NCBI RefSeq assembly: GCF_030068605.1
Contig: NZ_JASJOU010000010.1
Span: 248,001 to 312,000 of the forward strand
Length of the DNA: 64,000 nt
Direction: 5' to 3'
DNA from: Xanthocytophaga agilis
Lineage (GTDB): Bacteria > Bacteroidota > Bacteroidia > Cytophagales > 172606-1
Shown here piece after piece: positions 44,357 to 53,736 of the stretch. The first letter of the stretch is position 1. Every line of letters starts with the position of its first letter. Under the pieces are notes generated by a model that was not told the origin of the DNA, searched no databases, and worked only from the letters and a program-made list of their open reading frames with translations. A program made the position numbers and the translations under genes.

Positions 44357-44422
44357 TCAGTACTTGAGCACAGAAATCTCAAACAACATATAACTCTCTA
44401 AATATCAACACAATACCTCATT

Positions 44423-44438
44423 TGGCACAAGACTTGAA
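44423..44438 (+). promoter_or_regulatory. Sigma-54 (-24/-12) promoter of the efflux operon
   Basis: TGGCAC at 44423-44428, 5 nt, then TTGAA at 44434-44438. The consensus is TGGCACR-N4-TTGCW; only the C of the -12 element differs. The predicted start is near 44448, about 25 nt before the adaptor ATG at 44474. An NtrC-family activator is encoded by the sixth gene of the same operon. Confidence 0.75.
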
Positions 44439-44473
44439 ATATACCTGTCACCTTTCAAAAGAATTTTACGAAA

Positions 44474-45721
44474 ATGGACAGAGAACTTTCAAGCCAAACC
44501 CTTCGCCAACGAAAAATCAGAACCTATCTTACCGGATTAGTAGGAGTTGCTATTATTACATCCGGATTTCTGTTTTTCCGTTCTTCTCTCAAGACAAGTA
44601 TTTCTGCCAATAAAATCCGAACAGCCACAGCCGAACTGGGACCTATCGAAAATACGCTGACGGCGTCCGGAGTACTCATACCAGAGTTTGAGCAAGTAAT
44701 CTCCAGTCCTATCAAAGCAGAAATAAAGCGGGTCATTGTCACACCCGGCACAACTGTAAAAATTGACCAACCTATTCTGGAGCTGGATAAGTCACAGACC
44801 ATCAATGACTATGAGAAGCAGAAGGACCAGCTTGATTTAAAACGAAATGCGATTACGCAACTTCGAATTAAACTTCAGAAAAGTCTTTACGAACTCGAAG
44901 TAGATAATGCCATAAAAGACTTAAATATTGGAAGTCTGCAAGCCAAACTAAACAATACGCAACATCTTAAAACAGTTGGAGGTGCAACACAGGAAGAGGT
45001 TAACGAAGCGGACTTTAATCTGAAGACAGCCGAACTTGAAAAGAAAAAGCTTGCCAATGAATTGAAAACAATGAAACAGTCTGTTACAACAGATCTAAGA
45101 GAAATGGAACTACAGGCAAGTATTCAGGAAAAGGATCTTCGGGAACTTGAAACTAAACTGAAACAAGCCGAAATCACAGCTAAACGCAATGGAGTAGTTA
45201 CCTGGGTAAATGAAAACATTGGCTCTAGTGTATCTGAAGGGGAACAACTTGCTAAAATAGCTGATCTGAATGGGTATAGCATAGAGGGTAGCTGTTCAGA
45301 TACCTATTCAGAGATGTTGCGAACTGGAATGAGCGTCATTGTTAAAATCAACGAAATTATACTTCGTGGAAGTATCACCAACATACGTCCTACCATCAAA
45401 AACAACATCCTGACTTTTATTGTCGCACTGGAAAAGAACAATCATCCAGCATTAAGACCCAATATGAAAGTAGAAGTTTTCATTGTTACCAATGCATCTT
45501 CACAAGTGGTTCGGGTAGCTAATGGCCCTGCCTTTTCAGGCAAAGCAGAGCAATCTGTTTTTGTACTTGAGAATGGTGTAGCTCATCGCAGGCAGGTAAA
45601 GATTGGTGCGTCAAACTTCGACTTTGTAGAGCTCAAAAACAACATCAAGCCAGGTGAGACAATTATTATATCTGATATGAGTGAATATGAACATTTGAAT
45701 GATATTTCTATCAACAAGTAA
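44474..45721 (+). CDS. HlyD/MacA-type periplasmic adaptor of an ABC efflux pump
   Basis: 415 residues. One N-terminal TM (TYLTGLVGVAIITSGFLFF) is followed by a lipoyl-like half (IENTLTASGVLIPEFEQVIS..AEIKRVIVTPGTTVKIDQPILELD). A long coiled-coil hairpin (~110-220, Leu/Lys/Glu rich), the second lipoyl half (AEITAKRNGVVTWVNENIGSSVSEGEQLAKIADL) and a beta barrel follow. It links the inner-membrane transporter to the outer-membrane TolC. First gene of the operon, 35 nt after the -12 element. A 30-nt gap separates it from the tolC gene. Confidence 0.9.
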   Translation: MDRELSSQTLRQRKIRTYLTGLVGVAIITSGFLFFRSSLKTSISANKIRTATAELGPIENTLTASGVLIPEFEQVISSPIKAEIKRVIVTPGTTVKIDQPILELDKSQTINDYEKQKDQLDLKRNAITQLRIKLQKSLYELEVDNAIKDLNIGSLQAKLNNTQHLKTVGGATQEEVNEADFNLKTAELEKKKLANELKTMKQSVTTDLREMELQASIQEKDLRELETKLKQAEITAKRNGVVTWVNENIGSSVSEGEQLAKIADLNGYSIEGSCSDTYSEMLRTGMSVIVKINEIILRGSITNIRPTIKNNILTFIVALEKNNHPALRPNMKVEVFIVTNASSQVVRVANGPAFSGKAEQSVFVLENGVAHRRQVKIGASNFDFVELKNNIKPGETIIISDMSEYEHLNDISINK

Positions 45722-45751
45722 CCTATCACTCATTCTCTGACTACTACAACT

Positions 45752-47251
45752 ATGTATTCATACTCACATAAAGTCATATTACTGATTCTTCTTGTGCTAT
45801 CACCTTTTACAACGAAGGCAATAGCACAAACGCTCTGGACACTTGATGATGTGATTGGTATGGCCAAGGGCCAATCTATTGCATCTAAACAGGCTGAAAC
45901 GGAGCGAGAAACCAATTACTGGAAATGGCGGACCTACCAGTCGAACTATAAACCACAACTTTCACTATATGGTAATTTGCCTGACTATAATCGTTCATTT
46001 ACACAGGTATATCAACCAGATGGAAGTATTCAGTTTCAACCTGTTATTAATAATAATGCACTAGCCAGTCTTTCACTTAGCCAGGGTATTGCAGCTACAG
46101 GAGCCTCCATCTTTGTCAATAGTCAATTACAACGTTTTGATGATTTTAACAACAATGTAACCCGTTACAATAGTAGTCCGGTGTTGATCGGATTCTCTCA
46201 GCCACTATTTGCTTATAATACGCTGCGATGGGATAAAAAGATTGAACCTATCAAGTATCTGGAATCCAGACAAGCGTATATTGAATCCATTGAAACTATT
46301 GCCATTAATACGACAGGTCTGTTTTTCGATCTTCTCCTGGCACAAACTAACTTGCAACTGGCAGAATTGAACCGGGAGAACAATGAAAACATCTATAAAA
46401 TAGCTCAGGAAAGATATAATGTGGGCAAATCTTCTACCAATGACTTACTACAGTTAAAAATGGAGTTACTTAAAGCACAGAAAGCACTGATAGCAGCTCG
46501 TCAGAATGAAGAAACCTATTCACGTAATCTGAAATCATATATCGGCTATAGAAGTAATGAACACATTGTGCTGGTGATTCCGGATAGTATTCCTGATATG
46601 TATATAGATGCGACTGTTGCTTTAAGAGAGGCTCTGGAAAACAGAAAAGATGCTCTGGCTTTTCGCAGAAGGATACTGGAAGCAGAAAGTGAAATTGCTA
46701 AAGCTCGCGGAGAAGTAGGATTCAAGACCAATATCAATGCTACACTAGGCTACTCCAAGGCAGCGTCTACAATTTCAGATGCTTACAAGTCACCACAAAA
46801 TCTGACAACTGTATTGGTTGAGTTTAATCTGCCTATTATGAACTGGGGACGTGCCAGATCACGGTTGGAAACCAGCAGAGCTAACAAGAAGCTTATTGAA
46901 TATACAGTAGAACAGGACCGAAATGATTTTGAGAGAGATATCTATACACAGGTAAATCTGTTAAATATGTTGAAAGAACAACTTAAGCTTACCAAAGAAG
47001 CAGAGGATATTGCCCAACAGCGTTATCAGATTGCCAAAGACCGATATATTCTTGGAAATCTCAGTATTACGGATCTCAGTCTAGCTTTGCAGGAAAAGGA
47101 TTTATCCAAACAGGATTATATCACTTCTTTGCGTAATTTCTGGACAGCCCATTATACCATCAGAAATCTAACGCTATACGACTTTCTGAAGAATGAAAAA
47201 ATTACAGTACCTGCATCCAATGAAAGAGCATTAAGAAACGGCTCTTTATAA
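45752..47251 (+). CDS. TolC-family outer-membrane efflux protein
   Basis: 499 residues with a signal peptide (VILLILLVLSPFTTKAIAQ). Two outer-membrane efflux repeats of beta strands and long helices are visible, including TTGLFFDLLLAQTNLQLAELNRENNENIYKIAQERYNVGKSSTNDLLQLKMELLKAQ and its counterpart EAEDIAQQRYQIAKDRYILGNLSITDLSLALQEKDLSKQDYI. It is the export duct of the pump. It differs from classical TolC by shorter helices, as is common in Bacteroidota. Confidence 0.92.
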   Translation: MYSYSHKVILLILLVLSPFTTKAIAQTLWTLDDVIGMAKGQSIASKQAETERETNYWKWRTYQSNYKPQLSLYGNLPDYNRSFTQVYQPDGSIQFQPVINNNALASLSLSQGIAATGASIFVNSQLQRFDDFNNNVTRYNSSPVLIGFSQPLFAYNTLRWDKKIEPIKYLESRQAYIESIETIAINTTGLFFDLLLAQTNLQLAELNRENNENIYKIAQERYNVGKSSTNDLLQLKMELLKAQKALIAARQNEETYSRNLKSYIGYRSNEHIVLVIPDSIPDMYIDATVALREALENRKDALAFRRRILEAESEIAKARGEVGFKTNINATLGYSKAASTISDAYKSPQNLTTVLVEFNLPIMNWGRARSRLETSRANKKLIEYTVEQDRNDFERDIYTQVNLLNMLKEQLKLTKEAEDIAQQRYQIAKDRYILGNLSITDLSLALQEKDLSKQDYITSLRNFWTAHYTIRNLTLYDFLKNEKITVPASNERALRNGSL

Positions 47252-47302
47252 AAATAATATCCAAATACTATATCCTACACCCGGGTAGGCTCACCTAAAC
47301 AA

Positions 47303-47325
47303 ACTTCCTTCGGGATTCAGGAAGT
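47303..47325 (+). repeat. Short hairpin between tolC-like and ABC ATPase genes
   Basis: A 7-bp stem ACTTCCT/AGGAAGT encloses TCGGGATTC in the 85-nt gap. There is no T tract, so it is not a terminator; it may adjust expression of the ATPase relative to the upstream genes. Confidence 0.4.
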
Positions 47326-47336
47326 ATCAAATTACT

Positions 47337-48002
47337 ATGATTAAGTTAGAAAATATCGAAAAAGTCTATCAGACAAAAACAATTGAAACACTTGCTCTTA
47401 ATCAAATCAATGTGGAAATAAAGAAAGGCGAGTTCCTATCTATTATGGGTCCATCCGGATGTGGCAAATCAACCTTGCTGAATATCATGGGACTTCTGGA
47501 TGAGCCATCCAAAGGTAATATAACCATTGATGATGAACCGATTACAAACTACTCAGACAAAAAACTGGCAGCATTTCGGAACAAAACCCTTGGTTTTATT
47601 TTTCAAAGCTTTCATTTGATCAATGATCTATCTGTTGTAGACAATGTTGAACTCCCTCTTTTATACCGGACCAGCAGTGCCAAAGAAAGACGAAAGCTGG
47701 CAGAGGAAGCTCTTGAAAAAGTAGGACTCAGCAACCGGATGAAACATTTTCCTACACAGCTATCAGGCGGCCAGAAGCAACGGGTTGCCATTGCCAGAGC
47801 TATCGTAGGTCGTCCACGAATTATTCTGGCCGATGAGCCTACAGGAAACCTAGATAGTGTGATGGGTAACGAGATCATGAATATTCTTACGCAACTCAAC
47901 GAAAAAGATGGAGCTACAGTGGTAATGGTGACTCATGATGAACAAATGGCTAAACGCACCCACCGACTTGTCCGGTTATTTGATGGCAGCCAGGTTTTTT
48001 AG
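47337..48002 (+). CDS. ABC transporter ATPase (MacB/LolD-like) of the efflux pump
   Basis: 221 residues. Walker [10 protein letters not shown] at ~38-46, Q-loop FQSFHLI, signature [14 protein letters not shown], Walker [13 protein letters not shown] and H-loop [10 protein letters not shown] are all intact. It belongs to the LolD/MacB subfamily, which powers membrane-to-periplasm and efflux transporters of the FtsX type. It pairs with the two permeases directly downstream. Confidence 0.93.
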   Translation: MIKLENIEKVYQTKTIETLALNQINVEIKKGEFLSIMGPSGCGKSTLLNIMGLLDEPSKGNITIDDEPITNYSDKKLAAFRNKTLGFIFQSFHLINDLSVVDNVELPLLYRTSSAKERRKLAEEALEKVGLSNRMKHFPTQLSGGQKQRVAIARAIVGRPRIILADEPTGNLDSVMGNEIMNILTQLNEKDGATVVMVTHDEQMAKRTHRLVRLFDGSQVF

Positions 48003-48055
48003 AGTTCTCTCATTTTAACAACTTAATTCTACAGAAAGATTAATCAAAGAATAGT

Positions 48056-49303
48056 ATGCTTATAAATTATCTGAAAATTGCCTGGAAGGTGCTGGGACGG
48101 AATCGGTTCTTTACATTCATTAGTTTGTTTGGAATCAGCTTTACCCTGATGATTCTGCTGGTAATCACGTCCTTCCTGAGTCATCTCCTGGGCGAAAACT
48201 ATCCGGAAGATAAACGGGACCGATCACTTTATGTGATGCGTTCTGTAATGCGAAACACCAAACAGAATGGACAGATGACAGGTCCGATTTCTGCTTATTT
48301 CGTCATAAATTACCTAAAAAAGATGCAATCGCCTGAAAAAGTAGCATTTATGAGTTTTGTACCCAGCAATGTTAATACGTTCGTAGGCAATAAAAAGCTT
48401 TCTCTTTTTGCAAAGTATACAGATGCTGAATTCTGGAATGTATTAAACTTCAAGTTCATCGAAGGCAAACCATATCAGACAAACCAAGTAGCTAATAGTG
48501 AAAAGGTAGTAGTTATTACAGAAGATACCAGACGACAATATTTTGGTGAGGGTGTAGCCGCGGTAGGAAAATACATCAATATCAACAATGAATCGTATCG
48601 TATATCCGGAGTTGTAAAAGAAGTTCCTATTACGCGTATCCACGTTTCGTCAGATGTGTATATGCCGTATACGCATGACAAAATAAATCTGAAAAATCTT
48701 GAGTACAATGGTCGGTATTGTGCCATTTTACTGGCTTCCACATCCGCTGACGTTCCAAAAATGCGGGCAGAGTTTGATAATATGGCAGCAAAGCTACCCT
48801 TACCTGATCCTAAATCATTTGATAAGTTAATTATCCATGCTGACGACTTTATTGACGGTATGCTTCGCAACTTCACAGGCATCGATGAAGAAAGTCCCAG
48901 AGATTACTTCATGCGAATTGGTGCTATCTTCGCCTTTCTGTTTATGCTGCTTCCTGCTGTGAATCTGATTAATGTCAATATCAGTCGTATTCTGGAACGT
49001 TCTTCTGAAATAGGTGTCCGCAAAGCATTTGGAGCTTCTTCTCCTCATCTGGTATTGCAGTTTATTGTCGAAAACATTGCCATCACCTTTATCGGTGGAC
49101 TGATTGGTTTTGTAGGTGCAGGCTTGGTAGTGTACATTATCAATAACAGTGGCCTTATTCCCTATGGAGATCTGACAATCAATTTCACTGTGCTGGCAAC
49201 AGGTTTGACTCTCTGCCTCATATTTGGAGTGCTTTCAGGTGTATATCCTGCATTTCGGATGTCTCGTCTTCATATTGTTAAGGCACTGAAAGCAGGTGAA
49301 TAA
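48056..49303 (+). CDS. MacB-type ABC transporter permease 1
   Basis: 415 residues with an N-terminal TM (FFTFISLFGISFTLMILLVITSFL), a large MacB_PCD periplasmic domain (~60-280) and three C-terminal TMs of the FtsX fold. Between the TMs lies the family loop NISRILERSSEIGVRKAFGASSPHLVLQF. The gene is 33 nt upstream of a second permease of the same type, so the pump is probably a heterodimer rather than a MacB homodimer. Confidence 0.9.
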   Translation: MLINYLKIAWKVLGRNRFFTFISLFGISFTLMILLVITSFLSHLLGENYPEDKRDRSLYVMRSVMRNTKQNGQMTGPISAYFVINYLKKMQSPEKVAFMSFVPSNVNTFVGNKKLSLFAKYTDAEFWNVLNFKFIEGKPYQTNQVANSEKVVVITEDTRRQYFGEGVAAVGKYININNESYRISGVVKEVPITRIHVSSDVYMPYTHDKINLKNLEYNGRYCAILLASTSADVPKMRAEFDNMAAKLPLPDPKSFDKLIIHADDFIDGMLRNFTGIDEESPRDYFMRIGAIFAFLFMLLPAVNLINVNISRILERSSEIGVRKAFGASSPHLVLQFIVENIAITFIGGLIGFVGAGLVVYIINNSGLIPYGDLTINFTVLATGLTLCLIFGVLSGVYPAFRMSRLHIVKALKAGE

Positions 49304-49336
49304 TTTTATTTCTTTTTGTTTTAAGACACTACTGAT

Positions 49337-50503
49337 ATGATAAAGCACTTATTCAAATTAATCTGGAATCAAAAGCGAAAAAGCTTTTTACTGATAACAG
49401 AGATCTTTTTCTCTTTTATGGTTCTTTTCGCAGTATTAAGCCTTATGGTTAAATACATTCAAAATTATTCAAAACCTATGGGCTTTGAATATGAGAATGT
49501 GTGGGTCGTAAACCTGGATAATCTTACAGAAATAGAAACTGATTCATTAGGTACTCCTTTTCATCAAGCCAGAGAGTTTATTACCTCCTTTCCAGAAGTG
49601 GAAGCAGTCAGTTTTGCTTCTCAGAATCTTCCTTTCGCTGCATCCACTCACAACTCATCGGTTAAATATGGTAATATAAGCTCTATGGCCCATATCTACA
49701 CGGTAGAAGATACCTATCCTAAAACCATGAATTTACAAATGAGTAAAGGAAGATGGTTTGATAAAACAGATCAGGGTACTAAATATCAGCCCATTGTTAT
49801 TACAGAACAACTAAGTCAAAACTTGTTTGGCAATGAAAATCCAATTGGAAAAATTATTAAAGCAGATACTACCCATAAGGTTGTAGGTGTGGTAGCTAGC
49901 TACAAAGACAAAGGTGATTTTACAGACCCTGTTGCTGGTATATTTTTTCCTATTTCTGCTGGCAAAGACTATAAATCAAATATACTGGTTAAAGTAAAAC
50001 CAGGAACCGGGGCTATCTTTGAAGCAAAACTATTCAAAGGACTGGGTGGACTTTTAAGAGGATGGAATGTAGAAATTGAACACCTCACAGACAAAAAAGC
50101 TAATCAGAACAAAGTAGTATTTATTCCTATGACCGTTCTACTTATTGTCTGCACATTTCTGATCTTTAATGTTTCTCTTGGCTTATTCGGTATACTCTGG
50201 CAAAATATCAACCAGCGTAAGGGAGAAATCGGACTGCGCAGAGCCATTGGCGCTACTGAAAAAGATATATCTAAGCAGTTTATCGGTGAAGTAATGGTAA
50301 TTGCCACGTTTGCACTTATCATTGGGTTATTCTTTGCAGTACAGTTCCCATTGCTTCATGTCTTTGATTTAGCGGCTGATATATATTTGATTGCCATGCT
50401 GATATCTGTTATCGTCATTTATCTACTAGTAATGGTCTGTGCATTTAACCCAAGTCGACAGGCAGCTAGCATCCAACCCGCTATGGCCTTGCATGAAGAA
50501 TAG
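49337..50503 (+). CDS. MacB-type ABC transporter permease 2
   Basis: 388 residues. N-terminal TM (SFLLITEIFFSFMVLFAVLSLMV), a periplasmic MacB_PCD-like domain (~45-260) and C-terminal FtsX-fold TMs with LWQNINQRKGEIGLRRAIGATEKDISKQFIGEV. It is clearly related to the preceding permease but divergent in the periplasmic part. The pair likely recognises a hydrophobic substrate. The substrate could be a macrolide-like drug, a lipid or a peptide; nothing here decides it. Confidence 0.9.
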   Translation: MIKHLFKLIWNQKRKSFLLITEIFFSFMVLFAVLSLMVKYIQNYSKPMGFEYENVWVVNLDNLTEIETDSLGTPFHQAREFITSFPEVEAVSFASQNLPFAASTHNSSVKYGNISSMAHIYTVEDTYPKTMNLQMSKGRWFDKTDQGTKYQPIVITEQLSQNLFGNENPIGKIIKADTTHKVVGVVASYKDKGDFTDPVAGIFFPISAGKDYKSNILVKVKPGTGAIFEAKLFKGLGGLLRGWNVEIEHLTDKKANQNKVVFIPMTVLLIVCTFLIFNVSLGLFGILWQNINQRKGEIGLRRAIGATEKDISKQFIGEVMVIATFALIIGLFFAVQFPLLHVFDLAADIYLIAMLISVIVIYLLVMVCAFNPSRQAASIQPAMALHEE

Positions 50504-50595
50504 ACGTGGCGTACTTTCACAACTTGTTTTATGTTCAGGATAGTAAAGTAAAATCAAAAAAACCTTTACATCTTTGTTTATCTTAGATTCGAATC

Positions 50596-51966
50596 ATGAT
50601 CCTTATTATTGATGATGATAATGCTGTTTCCATTTCACTTCTTTTGTTACTGAGACAGGAAGGATTTGAAGCTCAGACAGCCAGCTCTCCATCTGAAGCC
50701 ATACAGTTTGTCCAGAACAACAAACCTGAACTGATTATCCTTGATATGAATTTTTCTATTGAGACATCAGGAGAACAAGGATTGAAGTTGCTGGAACAAA
50801 TCCTGAAAATACATGCCACAGTCCCGGTTATATTAATTACCGGATGGGCAACGATTGATCTGGCAGTAAAGGGCATGAAAGCAGGTGCAAAGGATTTTGT
50901 AAGTAAACCCTGGAGCAATATACAATTGCTCCAATCTATTCGCACCATTCTGAGTCTTTCACAAACAAAGACCCAATCAATCAGTCGTAAAAAGCTAAAC
51001 GAGAAATACTATTTTGACAATATCATTGGAGAAGACCCAAAACTATTACAGGTCTTGGAAACGGTTGGCCGTGTCAGCACTACCGATGCCTCTGTATTGA
51101 TTATGGGTGAAAGTGGTACGGGCAAAGAACTCATTGCAGAAGCGATACATTATAGTAGCCACCGACAAAAGAAATCCTTTGTCAAGGTAAATCTGGGTGG
51201 CATTTCGACAAGCTTGTTTGAAAGCGAGATGTTTGGTCATAAGAGAGGGGCATTTACAGATGCCAAAGCAGACAGAGCTGGCCGATTTGAACTGGCACAC
51301 AAAGGAACTATATTTCTGGATGAGATTGGAGAACTGGAACTAAGTAATCAGGTGAAATTATTGCGGGTACTACAGGATAAGACATTCGAAGTACTTGGTA
51401 GCAGCCAAACCCGGTCAGTAGATGTACGTGTAGTAAGTGCCACAAACCGCGATCTTGAAAAGATGGTAGCAGAAGGAACATTCCGGGAAGACCTTTTTTA
51501 TCGGATTAATCTTATCACAGTAAAGGTCCCAGCCCTGCGGGAGCGCCCTGGAGATATTCCCTTGCTGGCAGACTTCTTTGTAAACAACCTAAAAGTTATT
51601 TACAATCGCCCAGAACTCACTATTAGTAAGCGAGCCAAACAATGGTTGCAAACCCAGCCTCTGCCTGGCAATATCCGGCAGTTGAAAAACCTGGTAGAGC
51701 GAACTGTGCTTGTGACGCAAAAAGATACGCTGGAAGTAGAGGATTTTAGTCTGCAACCTGGAGTATCAACAACTGTTCAACCAGTGGTAGATCAACCTGA
51801 AATTGGTATAATGACCCTGGAAGAAATGGAAATACAGTTGATTAGAAAGGCACTTGATTTTCATAAACATCGTATAGCCAGAGTAGCCCGATCGCTGGGC
51901 CTCAGCCGCAGTGCTCTCTATCGCCGATTAGAAAAATACAATATTCCTTATGACGCTGAAAGTTAA
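50596..51966 (+). CDS. NtrC-family sigma-54-dependent response regulator
   Basis: 456 residues. The receiver domain (~1-120) has the acid pocket IIDDDNA and phosphoacceptor Asp50 in LIILDMNF. The AAA+ domain (~140-370) has GESGTGKE (Walker A), FGHKRGAFTDA (the sigma-54 contact loop, here GAFTDA) and GTIFLDEIGEL (Walker B). It ends with FREDLFYRINLITVKVPALRERPGDIPLL. The C-terminal Fis-type HTH is HRIARVARSLGLSRSALYRRLEKY. It should open the sigma-54 promoter upstream of this operon. Its 3' end overlaps the kinase gene by 17 nt. Confidence 0.95.
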   Translation: MILIIDDDNAVSISLLLLLRQEGFEAQTASSPSEAIQFVQNNKPELIILDMNFSIETSGEQGLKLLEQILKIHATVPVILITGWATIDLAVKGMKAGAKDFVSKPWSNIQLLQSIRTILSLSQTKTQSISRKKLNEKYYFDNIIGEDPKLLQVLETVGRVSTTDASVLIMGESGTGKELIAEAIHYSSHRQKKSFVKVNLGGISTSLFESEMFGHKRGAFTDAKADRAGRFELAHKGTIFLDEIGELELSNQVKLLRVLQDKTFEVLGSSQTRSVDVRVVSATNRDLEKMVAEGTFREDLFYRINLITVKVPALRERPGDIPLLADFFVNNLKVIYNRPELTISKRAKQWLQTQPLPGNIRQLKNLVERTVLVTQKDTLEVEDFSLQPGVSTTVQPVVDQPEIGIMTLEEMEIQLIRKALDFHKHRIARVARSLGLSRSALYRRLEKYNIPYDAES

Positions 51967-53239
51967 GTATATACTCTTTATTGCTCTTGTTCACTCTATT
52001 TTACTGGTATTCAGCTTTTACTGGCTCAAGGATAACAAAATACTATTCATTGTCACAGAGGCACTAATCCTTCTATCTATAGGTGCCTCTGTCATGCTCT
52101 ATCAGGACTTCATTCAGCCTCTGAAGTTAATTATGACGGGGATTGATTCAATCAAAGACAAAGACTTCAATGTTAAGTTTGTCAAAACAGGAAAATATGA
52201 AATGGATCAGTTGATTGGGGTGTACAATATGATGATTGATAAACTTAGGGAAGAACGAACATTACAACAACAACAGCATTTCTTTCTTGAGAATCTGATC
52301 CAGGCCTCTCCTATTGGAATTATTATCTTAGACTTTGATCAGAAAATAGCCTCAATCAATCCCAAAGCTGCACAATTTATTGATCTGACAGATCAAACCA
52401 TCTTTGGAAAGGCGCTTAATGAAGTCTCACATCCATTACTGGAAGCATTAACAGACCTCCCTTCCGGAGAATCCAAAACAGTAAGTATTAATGGCATTGA
52501 GATGTATAAATGCCAGAAATCGCATTTTGTTGATCGTGGCTTTCAACGCTATTTTATCACTATTGAAGAATTGTCTGCAGAATTGCTCAAAGCAGAAAAG
52601 AATGCCTATGGAAAAGTAATCCGGATGATGGCCCATGAGGTAAATAATTCCATTGGTCCCATCAATTCCATTCTGGATTCAGCACTTACCTATAAGGCAA
52701 TCGAGAAACCTGAGTATATACACGCTTTACAGGTAGCGATGGAGCGCAATCAACGTCTCAATATTTTTATGCGTAATTTTGCAGATGTAGTGCGTCTTCC
52801 TCAACCACAAAGGGAACAAGCAGATATACATCATATTATCAGAGATGTAGCGACACTTATGGAGCAGCAAGCTATAGCAAGTGGCATTGAGTTTAACATT
52901 GACATACCTGATTTGCCTTTTCTTGTATTTATTGATGTTCAGCAAATAGAACAAGTATTGGTAAACATTATAAAAAATGCAATTGAGTCTATTGAGCAGA
53001 ATGGCAAAATAGAATTTATCAGTAAACCAGACCTCCGCACCCTGATAGTTCAGGATTCGGGCAAAGGCATTTCAAAAGAAGCTGCTGCACAGTTATTCTC
53101 TCCCTTCTTCAGTACTAAACGTGAAGGTCAGGGAATAGGACTGACTTTAATCCGCGAAATCCTTCTTAATCATGACTGTGATTTTTCTCTTCAGACTCTG
53201 GCTACTGGCTACACAGAATTCCGAATTGTGTTTGCATGA
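51950..53239 (+). CDS. Sensor histidine kinase paired with the NtrC-type regulator
   Basis: 429 residues. Two N-terminal TMs (~6-25 and ~31-50) enclose almost no periplasmic loop, which suggests it senses the membrane or an adjacent protein. A HAMP-like segment (DFIQPLKLIMTGIDSIKDKDFNVKF) and a PAS-like domain (~110-205) follow. Phosphoacceptor His is near residue 229 in MMAHEVNNSIG. The HATPase has NIIKNAIESI, VQDSGKGIS and FSTKREGQGIGLTLIREIL. Its ATG overlaps the regulator gene by 17 nt, so translation is coupled. It presumably senses the pump substrate or envelope stress. Confidence 0.93.
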   Translation: MTLKVKYILFIALVHSILLVFSFYWLKDNKILFIVTEALILLSIGASVMLYQDFIQPLKLIMTGIDSIKDKDFNVKFVKTGKYEMDQLIGVYNMMIDKLREERTLQQQQHFFLENLIQASPIGIIILDFDQKIASINPKAAQFIDLTDQTIFGKALNEVSHPLLEALTDLPSGESKTVSINGIEMYKCQKSHFVDRGFQRYFITIEELSAELLKAEKNAYGKVIRMMAHEVNNSIGPINSILDSALTYKAIEKPEYIHALQVAMERNQRLNIFMRNFADVVRLPQPQREQADIHHIIRDVATLMEQQAIASGIEFNIDIPDLPFLVFIDVQQIEQVLVNIIKNAIESIEQNGKIEFISKPDLRTLIVQDSGKGISKEAAAQLFSPFFSTKREGQGIGLTLIREILLNHDCDFSLQTLATGYTEFRIVFA

Positions 53240-53402
53240 TCATTTATTTTTTCCTGCTTTATCATTCAGACAAATTTCTCTTATAGAACCTTAACCAAGA
53301 TTCTAGTTATATACAGCGAATATCAGAATACTGATCGTGTTTCATACTTATCAGGACTCTGATAATTCGTAGAAATAACTGTAGTTCCGATTACTAATAA
53401 AA
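53240..53402. other. Intergenic region after the efflux operon
   Basis: It is AT-rich and contains no gene or clear terminator. It is followed by the repeat cluster. Confidence 0.35.
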
Positions 53403-53625
53403 ACAACCGGAATTCCAGTCAAACAGAAGAGTGACCTAAACTCCAGTCAACTCAAAAGTGAACAGAGTTTAGGTCAAATGAGAAATTGACCATTATTCGA
53501 ATATTTTTTCAATATGATCGGTATTGCGGTCAAAACTCAAAACGATTCGAATAATGGTCAATTTATACTTTAATCAAAGAATCTGAGGCGTTCCCAATCA
53601 TTCTGTTGTGCACAGAATTCCGGTC
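53403..53625. repeat. Cluster of degenerate ~28-nt repeats with 11-bp and 20-bp inverted repeats
   Basis: Three imperfect units at 53403-53430, 53431-53458 and 53459-53486 share G-TGA...CAGTCAA-like cores (CCAGTCAA at 53415 and 53443, TAGGTCAA at 53470). A related GCGGTCAA is at 53526. GACCTAAACTC (53433-53443) is mirrored by GAGTTTAGGTC (53465-53475). A perfect 20-bp inverted repeat joins 53483-53502 to 53545-53564. CCGGAATTCC near 53407 and GAATTCCGGTCA near 53611 sit at the edges. The organisation recalls the multiple terminal repeats of IS21-like elements, but no transposase is near. Confidence 0.55.
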
Positions 53626-53736
53626 ATAGTCTAAATTAAATAACAATTATTGGTTACACGCCATCTTTTTACAAATGGTAGCAAAAGCCAGAAAATGCCT
53701 GTAACCTGGTTTATTTTTATAACTATTATAAAACAG

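Noticed and set aside
53403-53564. Possible CRISPR array because of ~28-nt periodic repeats
   Set aside because: The units are degenerate, there are no unique spacers of constant length and no cas genes nearby.
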